Source: Bacteroidaceae bacterium (GTDB lineage Bacteria; Bacteroidota; Bacteroidia; Bacteroidales; Bacteroidaceae). Taken from it: 60,200 bases of DNA. The position numbers and the translations under genes were made by a program. Location of the stretch: contig JAFUOP010000048.1 in assembly GCA_017481875.1 (NCBI GenBank), positions 1 to 60,200 of the forward strand, given 5' to 3'. The notes below the pieces were generated by a model. That model worked only from the letters and a program-made list of their open reading frames with translations, had not been told where the DNA came from and did no database searches. Below, piece by piece: positions 43,722-52,249 of this stretch (positions within the stretch are counted from its first letter, which is position 1; the number at the start of each line of letters is the position of its first letter).

Positions 43722-44198
43722 ATGAAGAAAATGTTTAGACCTATTTTTACGGCTCTTGGCGCACTTCTTGCATTGATCGAGCCGACACTCCCGTACATTA
43801 TTATTTGCACTTTAGCGATTTTCTATGACTGCTACACGGCGTGGCAATTGGACCGTCGTGTCAAGGCGAAGTATGGTGATAAAGCACCAAAGAACTCCGG
43901 TAAGTTCCGCAGTTCCAATGCCGGCAGAGTCATTCATACGCTGATAAAGGTGTATGCTCTCATCATCCTGGCATACTTTATAAACTTATATATAACTTCT
44001 GGAACTGGTATCGATATGACAAAGGTCGTAGCCGGTGCCGTATGTTTCTGGCAATTATGGAGTATTCTCGAGAACGAGAGTTCCTGCAATAATGCAACCT
44101 GGGCAAAGGTAGCACAGAGGGTACTTGTTGACAAGACTGAGAGGCATCTCGATATCGATTTGTCAATGCTTAAAAAAGATAACAATGAAGATAAGTGA
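43722..44198 (+). CDS. Phage holin
   Basis: 158 residues. Hydrophobic segments about 8-35 (possibly two, LGALLALIEPTLPYIIICTLAIFY is split by Pro) and 73-92, then a soluble charged tail. The pattern LPYIIICTLAIFYDCYTAWQ fits toxin-secretion/phage-lysis holin families. It forms the membrane lesion that lets the lysozyme encoded next pass. Overlaps the lysozyme gene by 14 nt. Confidence 0.75.
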   Translation: MKKMFRPIFTALGALLALIEPTLPYIIICTLAIFYDCYTAWQLDRRVKAKYGDKAPKNSGKFRSSNAGRVIHTLIKVYALIILAYFINLYITSGTGIDMTKVVAGAVCFWQLWSILENESSCNNATWAKVAQRVLVDKTERHLDIDLSMLKKDNNEDK

Positions 44199-44637
44199 AT
44201 ATGCAGAAGAGGTTCTGAAAGAACACGAAGGTTTGCGCCTCAAGGCCTATCGATGTTCTAGTGGAGTGCTTACCATTGGTTATGGCCATACAAGAAACGT
44301 AAAGATGGGAGATGTCATAGATAAGGATACGGCCGAAAGATTCTTTGTAGAAGATGTAGAAGCTGTAGAACGGCTTGTCGATAGAGAACCATTCGCCAAA
44401 GATTTGTCGCAAGGCCAATATGATGCTCTTGTCTCGTTTTTATTCAATGTTAAGTATTCATCATATCAAACCTCTACATTGAGGAGAAAAATTATTAACA
44501 ATGTCAATGATGTTACAATACCAGACGAGTTTCGTCGATGGGTGTATGGTACAGACCCCGTGACAAAAAAGAAAATCAAGTTGCCGGGGCTTGTAAAGCG
44601 CCGTGAATGGGAGGCATCAATGTATGAAGACTTGTAA
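44185..44637 (+). CDS. T4-type endolysin (GH24 lysozyme)
   Basis: 150 residues from the ATG at 44185, nested in the end of the holin gene. Lysozyme active site: E15 in EHEGLRLKAY, T30 in VLTIGYGHT; the position of T4 Asp20 is Cys24, giving the known E-8-D/C-5-T pattern with Cys. C-terminus RRWVYGTDPVTKKKIKLPGLVKRREWE is the usual GH24 end (LPGLVxRRxxE). No signal sequence, so release depends on the holin. Confidence 0.92.
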   Translation: MKISEYAEEVLKEHEGLRLKAYRCSSGVLTIGYGHTRNVKMGDVIDKDTAERFFVEDVEAVERLVDREPFAKDLSQGQYDALVSFLFNVKYSSYQTSTLRRKIINNVNDVTIPDEFRRWVYGTDPVTKKKIKLPGLVKRREWEASMYEDL

Positions 44638-44672
44638 AGAAAACTTGTAAATCTTTACAAGATATACAAGAA

Positions 44673-45137
44673 ATGGAAAGAAATATGAAGATTTTTTACT
44701 TATTTACAACTTTTGTCTTGACACTTTTTGTCATATCGTGCAAGACAGTCAAAGATACATCACAGGAACATCGCTCTGTCATCGATGTTGATGTTAACCG
44801 TATATCTTTTTCAGATTCATTGCACCAGGAACTGAACAAACAGATCCTGAGCATTGAATTTGATAGTCTCAAGATAACGTTGCCGGCGCAGGATGAAAAG
44901 CCTGCAACAACGGCCACGATATACGGTGGTAAACTTGATTCCCATAAAGAGAATGCCGTTATCGATACAGCTTACAAAGAGGTCGCCGACAGCTTGGAAA
45001 GCCATATCGATACGGAGGAGAATGTAACAAAGGAAGTAGAACAAGTTGCAGTGGGCGAGCCTCCCAACCTGTTCTTTCTATACCTTATTATATGTATAGC
45101 ACTTCTGTTCTTTATTTATATAAAATTTATAAGGTAA
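44673..45137 (+). CDS. Candidate one-piece spanin (u-spanin)
   Basis: 154 residues. Lipoprotein signal with lipobox FVISC (Cys about residue 23), a periplasmic stretch of about 105 charged residues, and one C-terminal membrane helix (NLFFLYLIICIALLFFIYIKFIR). A protein anchored in both membranes, lipid at one end and helix at the other, is the defining layout of unimolecular spanins such as T1 gp11, which fuse inner and outer membrane in the last lysis step. It is encoded straight after the lysozyme. Alternatively, a membrane-anchored superinfection lipoprotein. Confidence 0.7.
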   Translation: MERNMKIFYLFTTFVLTLFVISCKTVKDTSQEHRSVIDVDVNRISFSDSLHQELNKQILSIEFDSLKITLPAQDEKPATTATIYGGKLDSHKENAVIDTAYKEVADSLESHIDTEENVTKEVEQVAVGEPPNLFFLYLIICIALLFFIYIKFIR

Positions 45138-45181
45138 TACCGTACTACTGCTTGTCATAATTTTATGTGTTTATTAGGCTG

Positions 45182-45210
45182 GACTGAGTCGTCGTGATGA
45201 CGGCTCAGTC
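45182..45210. terminator. Bidirectional terminator between lysis operon and integrase
   Basis: 12-bp stem (45182-45193 and 45199-45210, one G-T pair), 5-nt loop; T-rich on both sides. Serves converging spanin and integrase transcripts. Confidence 0.8.
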
Positions 45211-45213
45211 TGT

Positions 45214-46362
45214 TTATAAAGCACCGTCAAAATGTTTCGGTTCATTGTGTACCGGGATATCGCGTGAAGAAAGGTATTTATTCGTGGTCGAAACATCGGT
45301 GTGCCTTGCCTGGTCGCGTGCCACAACAATGCCCTCACTGTTGGCGAGGTCTCGAATGCCTGAATCCTTAAGGCTGTAGAACTGGTAAGCCTCCGGCCAC
45401 TTCAATGCTTTGCGTAGTTTGAGCCATTCTCTACGGAAAATCTCGCTTGATGCTCTTTTTTCTGCCGGTTTCATTGACTTACCGAAAAGGTAACAGCCGG
45501 AATGGTGCTCAAATATTTTCAAATCAAGCATCATTCTCACAAGGTTGTCGTTGAGTGCAACCTTGCCGGCTCGTTTGTTCTTGCTTATCTCGGCCGAAAC
45601 ATAAACAGACTGTTCCTTTAGGCTGATGTCTCCAATCTTGATGTTGGAGAGCTCTGTCGGCCTGATGAACGTGTAGTATTCAAACATACAGGCCAAAAGA
45701 AAATAAGGATCCTTTTCGGTCAAGTATGTTTTCAGTTGCTTCAGCGATTCGATGGTTAGAGGTATGCGCTTCTTGGCTGTTTCTTCGACATTCCTTATCT
45801 TTTCGACAGGATTTTCCTTCAGCCAAGCGTGTTCAATGAAGTAGGCCGCCAAAGAACTGCACCAGCCTTTGTAGTTGTTGCGAGTGCGACCTGTGGTCTC
45901 GCGTTCATAATATATATAATCAAGGAAACCGGAAATGAATCCTTTGTCGTACTGATATACATATTTAATAGGTATAGGAAGGCTCGCATTGTACTCGCGC
46001 AGGATATTGACTCTGGACTGATAGCTTTTCTGTGTTTTGTATCGGTCCAGTCGGCTCAAGTATTTTTCATATTTCTCAAGTGCCACATCGAGCAGGGTGT
46101 ATGATGTTGAAGCATTGGCATCCACCCATGGAGACCAGCCTGTACGCAGTAACTTGAGTATCGAGGATATCAGTTCTGCAGCTCGTACACGTCGTTGTGT
46201 CTTGGTTGGGATGTTGTCAAGGGTGTATTTCTTGCGCTTGAGACGGCCTTCGGCTGGATCATAGGCCAAAAAATCGATATACCAGGATTTACCGGTATGT
46301 AATTTAGGGTAAGTGTAACTCTGCAATTCGGCTTGCGAAGAAAGTTTTTTGCGTGAACACAT
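45214..46362 (-). CDS. int: Phage tyrosine integrase
   Basis: 382 residues from the ATG at 46362 (an upstream in-frame ATG at 46395 would add 11). N-terminal arm- and core-binding parts (WYIDFLAYDPAEGRLKRKKY, ALEKYEKYLSRLDRYKT), then the catalytic domain: Arg in FIRPTELSNIKIGDI, YSLKDSGIRDLAN in place of the HxxR box (Lys/Arg retained), ARHTDVSTTNKYL with His and the Tyr nucleophile. It recombines attP with the tRNA-Ser end. Lies 125 bp from attR and reads away from it. Confidence 0.92.
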   Translation of the reverse strand: MCSRKKLSSQAELQSYTYPKLHTGKSWYIDFLAYDPAEGRLKRKKYTLDNIPTKTQRRVRAAELISSILKLLRTGWSPWVDANASTSYTLLDVALEKYEKYLSRLDRYKTQKSYQSRVNILREYNASLPIPIKYVYQYDKGFISGFLDYIYYERETTGRTRNNYKGWCSSLAAYFIEHAWLKENPVEKIRNVEETAKKRIPLTIESLKQLKTYLTEKDPYFLLACMFEYYTFIRPTELSNIKIGDISLKEQSVYVSAEISKNKRAGKVALNDNLVRMMLDLKIFEHHSGCYLFGKSMKPAEKRASSEIFRREWLKLRKALKWPEAYQFYSLKDSGIRDLANSEGIVVARDQARHTDVSTTNKYLSSRDIPVHNEPKHFDGAL

Positions 46363-46440
46363 TTTTTTTACATTTTTCGGCGATGAAAAATGCAAATGGT
46401 TATACTTAGGTTGTCCGTAATTTGTCCGAGTTTTAATTGA

Positions 46441-46485
46441 AAAAGCGACTTAATTCGTTGTTTCACAACTCATTAAATCGCTTTT
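46441..46485 (-). terminator. Phage-supplied hairpin replacing the tRNA-Ser terminator
   Basis: Arms of 14 bp with one mismatch (46441-46454, 46472-46485), with an inner GTTG/CAAC pair; read on the minus strand it ends in TTTTT. It lies 1 nt inside attR on the phage side, directly downstream of tRNA-Ser. Confidence 0.7.
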
Positions 46486-46486
46486 A

Positions 46487-46501
46487 GCGGAGAGGGAGGG
46501 A
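46487..46501. other. attR core
   Basis: 15-bp core identical to 9463-9477; overlaps the last 14 bases of the tRNA-Ser gene, so the gene stays intact after integration. Confidence 0.9.
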
Positions 46502-46572
46502 TTCGAACCCCCGGTACCTCTCAGTACGTCGGTTTTCAAGACCGGTGCAATCGACCACTCTGCCACCTCTCC
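46488..46572 (-). tRNA. tRNA-Ser (TGA anticodon)
   Basis: 85-nt class II tRNA on the minus strand. 5' GGAGAGG pairs with CCTCTCC, discriminator G, no encoded CCA. Anticodon loop CTTGAAA inside stem CCGGT/ACCGG... gives UGA. Long variable arm and T loop GGTTCGAATCC are present. Integration target of the prophage. Confidence 0.95.
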
Positions 46573-46856
46573 AAAAGTGCATATTTCGTTGTTGAAATGT
46601 GGTCTCTTTGTTTAACGAGTGCAAAGGTATAACCAATTTTGAAATTACGCAAGAATTTTGAGAAAAATATTTTGTTCATTGTGCAAAATATGATAAAAAT
46701 ATGATGTTCTGTACTTCTTTTTTTGCGTTTGAATTTTGTTTTTTTGCCGTGGTGTGCTTCCTTTTATCTAAACTCCGGTATTTTTTTTCATTAAACAGCT
46801 TTGTTTTCCTTTTTGTTATAAATTGCAGTATAATTGTTCTGTTTTTTGCTATTGGT

Positions 46857-47645
46857 ATGAACAAGAAGGTTGCATTTGTGGCTTTATACACATTATATGC
46901 TTGTGCATTGGTGGCGCAGAACATATCTAGGCCTTTGGTAGTGGCGCATAGGGGTGGTGCAGGCGAGGGGCTTGAAAATACTTTGTCTTGTATTGAACGG
47001 AGTATTGCGGCAGGTGTCGATGCTGTTGAAATTGATGTGCGTCTCACTGCCGATGGGCATATTGTAGTGTGCCATGATGCTACTGTGAACTCAACAACCA
47101 ATGGTTGTGGTTGTATTTCGGAACTTACTTTGCAGCAGGTACAGGCGTTGCGTGTAACCGATAAAATGGGGGTAGTAACAGGGGAATCTATTCCCACTCT
47201 CGGGCAGGTGCTTTCTCTTGTAAACGGTCGCTGCAGCCTGCTTATCGAAGTGAAGCAAGGAGGGCGTGGAATTGAAGAACTGCTTGTGAGGGAAGTGCTT
47301 GAAGCTGATGCTGCCGGGTGGGTGTCGGTGCAATCTTTTAAAGATGACGTGTTGCATCGTTTGTATGAGATGAATGTTCCTTTTTCATTGGAAAAACTTA
47401 TTGTTTTTAAAATACCCTTTTTACCGTTGGTGTTCGACGGCTCTTTGCGCTATTTCTCTTTTGATAAGTATAGTTTTGTCTCTTCTTTTAATTTTAAAAA
47501 GAGTTTTTTTCCTGTTTCACTTGCTAAAAAAATTCGTTCGTTGGGTAAAAAAGTTAAAGTGTGGACTTTGTCCGGCCCTTCCGATGCTCCGCCGTTGGAG
47601 GTCGATGCTGTAATTACCGATTTTCCTTCGTTGTGGCTTCCCTGA
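46857..47645 (+). CDS. Glycerophosphodiester phosphodiesterase
   Basis: 262 residues from the ATG at 46857; an open frame reaches back to 46701 but codes an AT-driven hydrophobic string. N-terminus KKVAFVALYTLYACALVAQ is a signal peptide. GDPD motifs: VVAHRGGAGEGLENT, EIDVRLTADGHIVVCHD (catalytic His pair and metal acids), LLIEVKQG, WTLSG. It hydrolyses glycerophosphodiesters to glycerol-3-phosphate, here in the periplasm. Length is normal for the family. Monocistronic. Confidence 0.9.
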   Translation: MNKKVAFVALYTLYACALVAQNISRPLVVAHRGGAGEGLENTLSCIERSIAAGVDAVEIDVRLTADGHIVVCHDATVNSTTNGCGCISELTLQQVQALRVTDKMGVVTGESIPTLGQVLSLVNGRCSLLIEVKQGGRGIEELLVREVLEADAAGWVSVQSFKDDVLHRLYEMNVPFSLEKLIVFKIPFLPLVFDGSLRYFSFDKYSFVSSFNFKKSFFPVSLAKKIRSLGKKVKVWTLSGPSDAPPLEVDAVITDFPSLWLP

Positions 47646-47840
47646 ATAGTTCAATAGTTTTACAATTTTGTAATTGTCATTTTTCTATTTTTTTGTTATC
47701 TATTTGCTCAGTATTTTTCGGTTTTCGCTACAATCTCTGTTTTATTGTCTTTGATGCAGTGAAGAATCTTGATTTTTGCGAAAATATAATTGTTTCAGAA
47801 TTGAAACGATTAAAGATATTTATGATTTATCCTCATTCTT

Positions 47841-47897
47841 TTTGCTGTGCTATATAATATATTTTCTTATCTTTGCAGTATATAATAAGATATACTG
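47841..47897 (+). promoter_or_regulatory. pflB promoter with palindrome at the start point
   Basis: TTTG (47841-47844), TATCTTTG -7 box (47868-47875, spacer 23, a little long), then CAGTATAT-AATAAG-ATATACTG (47876-47897) covering the expected transcription start. Likely operator of a redox or carbon regulator. The rest of the gap 47646-47840 shows only AT-rich sequence. Confidence 0.55.
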
Positions 47898-47945
47898 CAC
47901 TTGCAGTTAATAACTAATAGGTAATAATAACTAAATATTAGTAAT

Positions 47946-50174
47946 ATGGAATTGAATCAAATGTTTAAAGATGGCCTTTGGAGCAAGGAGATTAACGTGT
48001 CCGATTTTGTACACGAAAATATCACTCCTTACGAGGGTGATGCTTCTTTCTTGGTGGGCCCTACAGAAAGAACAAAGAAAATTTGGGACAAATGTTTGGA
48101 GGCTCTTGCCGAGGAGCGTGCCAATAATGGTGTACGTTCGCTTGACAATGTAACGGTTTCCACTATTACCTCTCACAAGGCCGGATACATAGACAAAGAA
48201 AACGAACTTATCGTTGGTTTGCAGACCGACGAACTCTTGAAGCGTGCCATCAAACCTTTTGGTGGTATTAAAGTAGTAGAGAAGGCTTGTCGCGAGAATG
48301 GTGTTGAGGTTGATGACAAAGTGAAAGAGATTTTCTATCATTACCGCAAAACTCACAACGACGGCGTGTTTGATGCATATACCGACGAAATACGTATGTA
48401 CCGTTCACTTGGCTTCCTCACCGGTTTGCCCGATAACTATGCTCGTGGTCGTATAATCGGCGACTATCGTCGTTTGGCTCTTTATGGTATCGACCGTCTT
48501 ATAGAAGCTAAGAAAGCCGACCAAAAAGCTTTGCTCAGCCCTATGACCGACGCTACAATACGTTTGCGCGAAGAGGTTTCGGAGCAGATTAAGGCTCTCA
48601 ACGAAATGAAAATTATGGGCGAGTACTATGGTCTCGACCTCAGCCGCCCCGCAAGAACAGCGCAGGAGGCTGTTCAGTGGGTGTATATGGCATACCTTGC
48701 ATCGGTTAAGGAGCTTGACGGTGCTGCAATGTCGCTTGGTAATGTATCTACATTCTTGGATATTTATATTCAGTACGACCTCGACCACGGCAACATTGAC
48801 GAGGTGTTTGCGCAGGAGCTCATCGACCAGTTTGTAATAAAATTGCGCATGGTGCGCCACTTGCGTATGCAGTCGTACAACGACATCTTTGCAGGAGACC
48901 CCACTTGGATTACCGAGGCTATCGGTGGCCGTTTCAACGATGGCCGCACAAAGGTTACAAAGACCTCTTTCCGTTTCTTGCAGACACTTTACAACCTCGG
49001 CCCTTCACCCGAGCCCAATATGACTGTTCTGTGGAGCCCCGAGCTTCCCGAAGGTTTCAAGGAGTTCTGTGCCAAGGTTTCAATAGACACCTCATCTATT
49101 CAGTACGAGAACGATACCCTTATGCGCGAGGTTCGTAACTGCGACGACTACGGTATCGCTTGTTGCGTGTCTTATCAGGCAATCGGTAAGCAGATACAGT
49201 TCTTTGGTGCACGCTGTAACTTTGCCAAAGCTCTGTTGCTTGCTATTAACGGTGGCCGTTGCGAGAACACAGGTACACTCATTGTAAAAGATATCCCTGT
49301 TCTTTCCGGTGAGTTGCTCAACTTTGAGGAGGTTCTTTCGAACTACAAGAAGGTGCTTATGGAGATTGCACGCGTTTACAACGATGCAATGAACATAATC
49401 CACTATATGCACGACAAGTACTACTACGAGAAATCGCAGATGGCACTTATCGACACCAACCCCACAATAAACCTTGCTTATGGTGTTGCCGGTCTCTCTA
49501 TCGTGCTCGACTCGCTTTCGGCTATCAAGTATGGTAAGGTAACCGTTAAGCGCAACGAACTTGGCCTCACCGAGGGCTTCGAGATTGAGAAGGACTTCCC
49601 CTGCTTTGGTAACGACGACGACCGTGTCGATCACCTTGGTGTCGATCTCGTTTACTTCTTCAGCGAGGAGTTGAAGAAACGTCCTATCTACAAGAACGCA
49701 CAGGCTACATTGTCGCTCCTCACCATTACATCAAACGTTATGTATGGCAAGAAGACCGGTGCCACCCCCGACGGACGTGCCAAAGGCGTTGCCTTTGCTC
49801 CCGGTGCCAACCCGATGCACGGCCGCGACAAGAAGGGTGCTGTTGCCTCTTTGAGCTCTGTTGCTAAATTGCGCTACCGCGACTCGCAAGACGGTATCAG
49901 TAACACATTCTCCATTATTCCCAAGTCTTTGGGCGTTGATACAGAGACACGTATCGAGAACCTTGTTACAATGATGGACGGCTACTTTACAAAAGGTGCA
50001 CACCACTTGAACGTGAACGTGCTCAACCGCGAGATGCTTATGGACGCAATGGAGCACCCCGAGAAATATCCTCAGCTCACAATCCGTGTTTCGGGTTATG
50101 CAGTGAACTTCATTAAGTTGAGCCGCGAGCATCAGTTGGAGGTTATCTCTCGTTCTTTCCACGAGCGTATGTAA
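47946..50174 (+). CDS. pflB: Pyruvate formate-lyase (formate C-acetyltransferase)
   Basis: 742 residues, close to the E. coli enzyme (760). Converts pyruvate and CoA to acetyl-CoA and formate in anaerobic metabolism. Active-site C406-C407 in [10 protein letters not shown] and the glycyl-radical G717 in RVSGYAV are intact, as are the pyruvate-binding parts around [10 protein letters not shown]. The activating enzyme is encoded next, after a hairpin. Codon use looks strongly biased, as for abundant proteins; not measured. Confidence 0.97.
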   Translation: MELNQMFKDGLWSKEINVSDFVHENITPYEGDASFLVGPTERTKKIWDKCLEALAEERANNGVRSLDNVTVSTITSHKAGYIDKENELIVGLQTDELLKRAIKPFGGIKVVEKACRENGVEVDDKVKEIFYHYRKTHNDGVFDAYTDEIRMYRSLGFLTGLPDNYARGRIIGDYRRLALYGIDRLIEAKKADQKALLSPMTDATIRLREEVSEQIKALNEMKIMGEYYGLDLSRPARTAQEAVQWVYMAYLASVKELDGAAMSLGNVSTFLDIYIQYDLDHGNIDEVFAQELIDQFVIKLRMVRHLRMQSYNDIFAGDPTWITEAIGGRFNDGRTKVTKTSFRFLQTLYNLGPSPEPNMTVLWSPELPEGFKEFCAKVSIDTSSIQYENDTLMREVRNCDDYGIACCVSYQAIGKQIQFFGARCNFAKALLLAINGGRCENTGTLIVKDIPVLSGELLNFEEVLSNYKKVLMEIARVYNDAMNIIHYMHDKYYYEKSQMALIDTNPTINLAYGVAGLSIVLDSLSAIKYGKVTVKRNELGLTEGFEIEKDFPCFGNDDDRVDHLGVDLVYFFSEELKKRPIYKNAQATLSLLTITSNVMYGKKTGATPDGRAKGVAFAPGANPMHGRDKKGAVASLSSVAKLRYRDSQDGISNTFSIIPKSLGVDTETRIENLVTMMDGYFTKGAHHLNVNVLNREMLMDAMEHPEKYPQLTIRVSGYAVNFIKLSREHQLEVISRSFHERM

Positions 50175-50191
50175 TAATTTGTTGAAATATT

Positions 50192-50227
50192 GCTATAAAA
50201 GCCGGCAGCAGTGTCGGCTTTTATAGC
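50192..50227 (+). terminator. Hairpin between pflB and pflA
   Basis: Perfect 13-bp arms (50192-50204, 50215-50227) with a 10-nt loop; only a short T-poor tail follows, so probably partial termination or 3'-end protection of pflB mRNA, lowering pflA expression. Confidence 0.65.
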
Positions 50228-50243
50228 TTAAAATTATTCTAAA

Positions 50244-50972
50244 ATGCTTAGAGTACATTCTTATGAGTCTATGGGCACATTCGATGGCCCCGGGCTTCGT
50301 TTGGTTATATTTTTGCAAGGGTGCAATTTCCGTTGTCTCTATTGTGCCAACCCCGATACGATAGATGCAAAGGGCGAAAGCCAGGAGACAAGTATTGAAG
50401 AAATTATGCGCTTGGCAATGAATGAAAAAGCCTTCTTTGGCAAGAAAGGCGGTGTTACATTCAGTGGTGGTGAGCCCACCGTGCAAGCTGCAGCCCTTAT
50501 ACCTCTTGTAAAGCGTCTGAAGGAGCAGGGTATAAATGTCTGCATCGATACAAACGGCAGCATCTGGAACGATGACGTAGAAGAGCTTTTTCACCTTGTG
50601 GATTTAGTGTTGCTCGATGTAAAGCAGTTCAACCCCGAGCGTCATTGCTTGCTCACATCGCGCAGCAATGAACAAACACTGCGCACCGCTAAGTGGCTGG
50701 AAGATAATGAAAAACCATTTTGGCTACGCTATGTCCTTGTCCCGGGGTACAGTGCCTTTGAGGAGGATATTCGTGCGTTGGGCGAGAATTTAGGCTCGTA
50801 TAAAATGGTGCAGCGCGTGGAGATACTCCCTTATCACACATTGGGTGTTCACAAGTATGAGGCTATGGGTTGGGAATATAAACTTGCCGGTGTAAAAGAG
50901 AATACCCCTGAGCAACTCGATGAAGCAAAAGCTCTATTCGACCAATATTTCTCAACAGTATATATAAATTAG
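50244..50972 (+). CDS. pflA: Pyruvate formate-lyase activating enzyme (radical SAM)
   Basis: 242 residues, normal length. Radical-SAM cluster motif CNFRCLYC (CxxxCxxC), GGE motif in FSGGEPT, and later SAM-binding stretches (CIDTNGS, LLDVKQFN, RYVLVPGY). It installs the glycyl radical on PflB. 69 nt after pflB, 1 nt before the next gene. Confidence 0.96.
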   Translation: MLRVHSYESMGTFDGPGLRLVIFLQGCNFRCLYCANPDTIDAKGESQETSIEEIMRLAMNEKAFFGKKGGVTFSGGEPTVQAAALIPLVKRLKEQGINVCIDTNGSIWNDDVEELFHLVDLVLLDVKQFNPERHCLLTSRSNEQTLRTAKWLEDNEKPFWLRYVLVPGYSAFEEDIRALGENLGSYKMVQRVEILPYHTLGVHKYEAMGWEYKLAGVKENTPEQLDEAKALFDQYFSTVYIN

Positions 50973-50973
50973 A

Positions 50974-51534
50974 ATGAATGCAGAAAAGGAAAAAATGCTT
51001 CGTGGCGAGCTATACGATGCCAACTACGATGCAGGCTTAATTGCCGAACGCAACGCTTGCAAAGAGCTCTGTGCACGCTATAACCGGCTGTCATACGATA
51101 ATTACGAGGAGCGTGCAGCCTTGCTTGCAAAAATAGTGGGGCGTGCAAGTGGCAGCTACACCATTGAGCCCTCTTTTTGGTGCGACTATGGTTATAATAT
51201 ATCACTTGGCAGGAATTTTTATGCCAATCACAACCTTGTTATTCTCGATGCAGCTCCTGTTACCTTTGGCGACAATGTTTTTATTGGTCCCTCTTGTGGG
51301 TTTCACACCGCAGGGCACCCCATAAATGTGGAACAGCGCAATAAGGGGCTCGAATATGCAAAACCAATAACAGTGGGCAACAATGTGTGGATTGGTGCCG
51401 GTGTGCAGGTGCTCCCCGGTGTTACAATAGGCGATAATGTAACCATTGGTGCCGGTAGTGTGGTGGTGCGTGATATTCCTTCGGGTTCTGTGGCTGTGGG
51501 TAATCCTTGCCGCGTTATAAAGCAAGTAGAATAG
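50974..51534 (+). CDS. Hexapeptide-repeat O-acetyltransferase (maltose/galactoside type)
   Basis: 186 residues. N-terminal Mac-type helix bundle (EKMLRGELYDANYDAGL), then left-handed beta-helix turns: YNISLGRNFYANHNLVILD, VFIGPSCGFHTAGHP with the catalytic His in FHTAGHP, NVWIGAGVQVLPGVTIG, NVTIGAGSVVVRD. Acetylates sugars with acetyl-CoA. Starts 1 nt after pflA, so co-transcribed with pfl; the link may be acetyl-CoA supply or chance. Confidence 0.92.
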   Translation: MNAEKEKMLRGELYDANYDAGLIAERNACKELCARYNRLSYDNYEERAALLAKIVGRASGSYTIEPSFWCDYGYNISLGRNFYANHNLVILDAAPVTFGDNVFIGPSCGFHTAGHPINVEQRNKGLEYAKPITVGNNVWIGAGVQVLPGVTIGDNVTIGAGSVVVRDIPSGSVAVGNPCRVIKQVE

Positions 51535-51571
51535 CTTGCTTTTTTTGTAAGGTGTTGCCTATAAATATTAA

Positions 51572-51603
51572 AAGCGGCTGACTATTACGATAGTCAGCCG
51601 CTT
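51572..51603. terminator. Bidirectional terminator between converging genes
   Basis: Perfect 14-bp arms (51572-51585, 51590-51603) with TACG loop, between the acetyltransferase and the DUF2147 gene. Confidence 0.9.
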
Positions 51604-51649
51604 CCTTAACCACTAAAATCAAACCTTACTATATTATTCTATATTTTTA

Positions 51650-52105
51650 TTAGTTAAGTTTTGTCCAGTAAATTGTGGTTCCTATACCCCAAATATTACC
51701 AAACAGTTTAAGTTTCTTTGCATCAACAAACTCGGCTTCTACATTTACGCGTATGCCCTTTGAGGGGTCGTAAATCTTTGCTCCGTTCCACTCGCCTTCG
51801 TTCTTGTCAAATTTCAAACCTTTTACAATAACAACCTTGTCAATATCTACATTGCGCAAGTTTTTGTCGGGGTTTTTAACGTCTTTGCGTTTGTTGCCGT
51901 TTTTGTCCAGCGGTTTCTCAACCCAAAACATTTGTGCTGTATATGTGCCATCGGCGGCTTTTGTTACGCGTACTTTGCTTTTGCTGCCACCACGGTCTGT
52001 TAGGTACTCACCGACAATTTCATCACCATTTTTGTTGATGCTCTGTGCAAATGAAGGTATTGAAAGCACCATTGCGCAGATAAGTGTAAAGATAACTTTT
52101 TTCAT
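51650..52105 (-). CDS. DUF2147 exported protein
   Basis: 151 residues. Signal peptide MKKVIFTLICAMVLSIPSFAQ, then the DUF2147 beta-barrel-like domain (GEYLTDRGGSKSKVRVTKAADGTYTAQMFWVEKPLDKNG ... in pieces; GLKFDKNEGEWNGAKIYDPSKG). Length is normal. Function in the periplasm unknown. A -7 box on the minus strand (52132-52139, reads TACTTTTG) precedes it. Confidence 0.88.
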   Translation of the reverse strand: MKKVIFTLICAMVLSIPSFAQSINKNGDEIVGEYLTDRGGSKSKVRVTKAADGTYTAQMFWVEKPLDKNGNKRKDVKNPDKNLRNVDIDKVVIVKGLKFDKNEGEWNGAKIYDPSKGIRVNVEAEFVDAKKLKLFGNIWGIGTTIYWTKLN

Positions 52106-52131
52106 TTTTTTATTCTTTATTTATTTCTGCG

Positions 52132-52139
52132 CAAAAGTA
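52132..52139 (-). promoter_or_regulatory. -7 box of the DUF2147 gene
   Basis: CAAAAGTA on the plus strand, TACTTTTG on the minus strand, 27 nt before the ATG. No clear -33. Confidence 0.4.
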
Positions 52140-52249
52140 TTATAAAAACTGCACACTTTTCGCCTGTTTGTGCAATAAATTTGGCTGTTTTGCACAAATT
52201 TAAGCTTTGTGTGCAGTTTTTGTCTAAAAAGTGGTTTTAATTTCTTCCT

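Larger units (their letters stand above)
9463..46501. mobile_element. Integrated temperate siphovirus-like prophage, about 37 kb
   Basis: The limits are two copies of a 15-bp core, GCGGAGAGGGAGGGA, at 9463-9477 (attL) and 46487-46501 (attR); the right copy is the 3' end of an intact tRNA-Ser gene. A tyrosine integrase lies 90 bp inside attR, the usual arrangement for tRNA-targeting phages. Inside are a repressor, replication genes, a HicAB system, tape measure, head protease, capsid, terminase, portal, fibre, holin, lysozyme and spanin candidate. A tape measure of 1338 residues predicts a long non-contractile tail (roughly 200 nm by the usual 0.15 nm per residue), and no sheath protein is seen. 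All essential modules have a candidate gene. Confidence 0.95.

Noticed and set aside
44644-44661. CTTGTAAA/TTTACAAG inverted repeat as terminator after the lysozyme
   Set aside because: Stem with only a 2-nt gap and no T run; the spanin gene follows at once, so read-through is expected.
9463-46501. Mu-like transposable phage
   Set aside because: No DDE transposase or MuB; a tyrosine integrase and a tRNA-derived att core fit site-specific integration.
46701-46856. 52-residue extension of the glycerophosphodiesterase
   Set aside because: Codes a Phe-rich hydrophobic string from AT-rich DNA; the ATG at 46857 gives a normal signal peptide.
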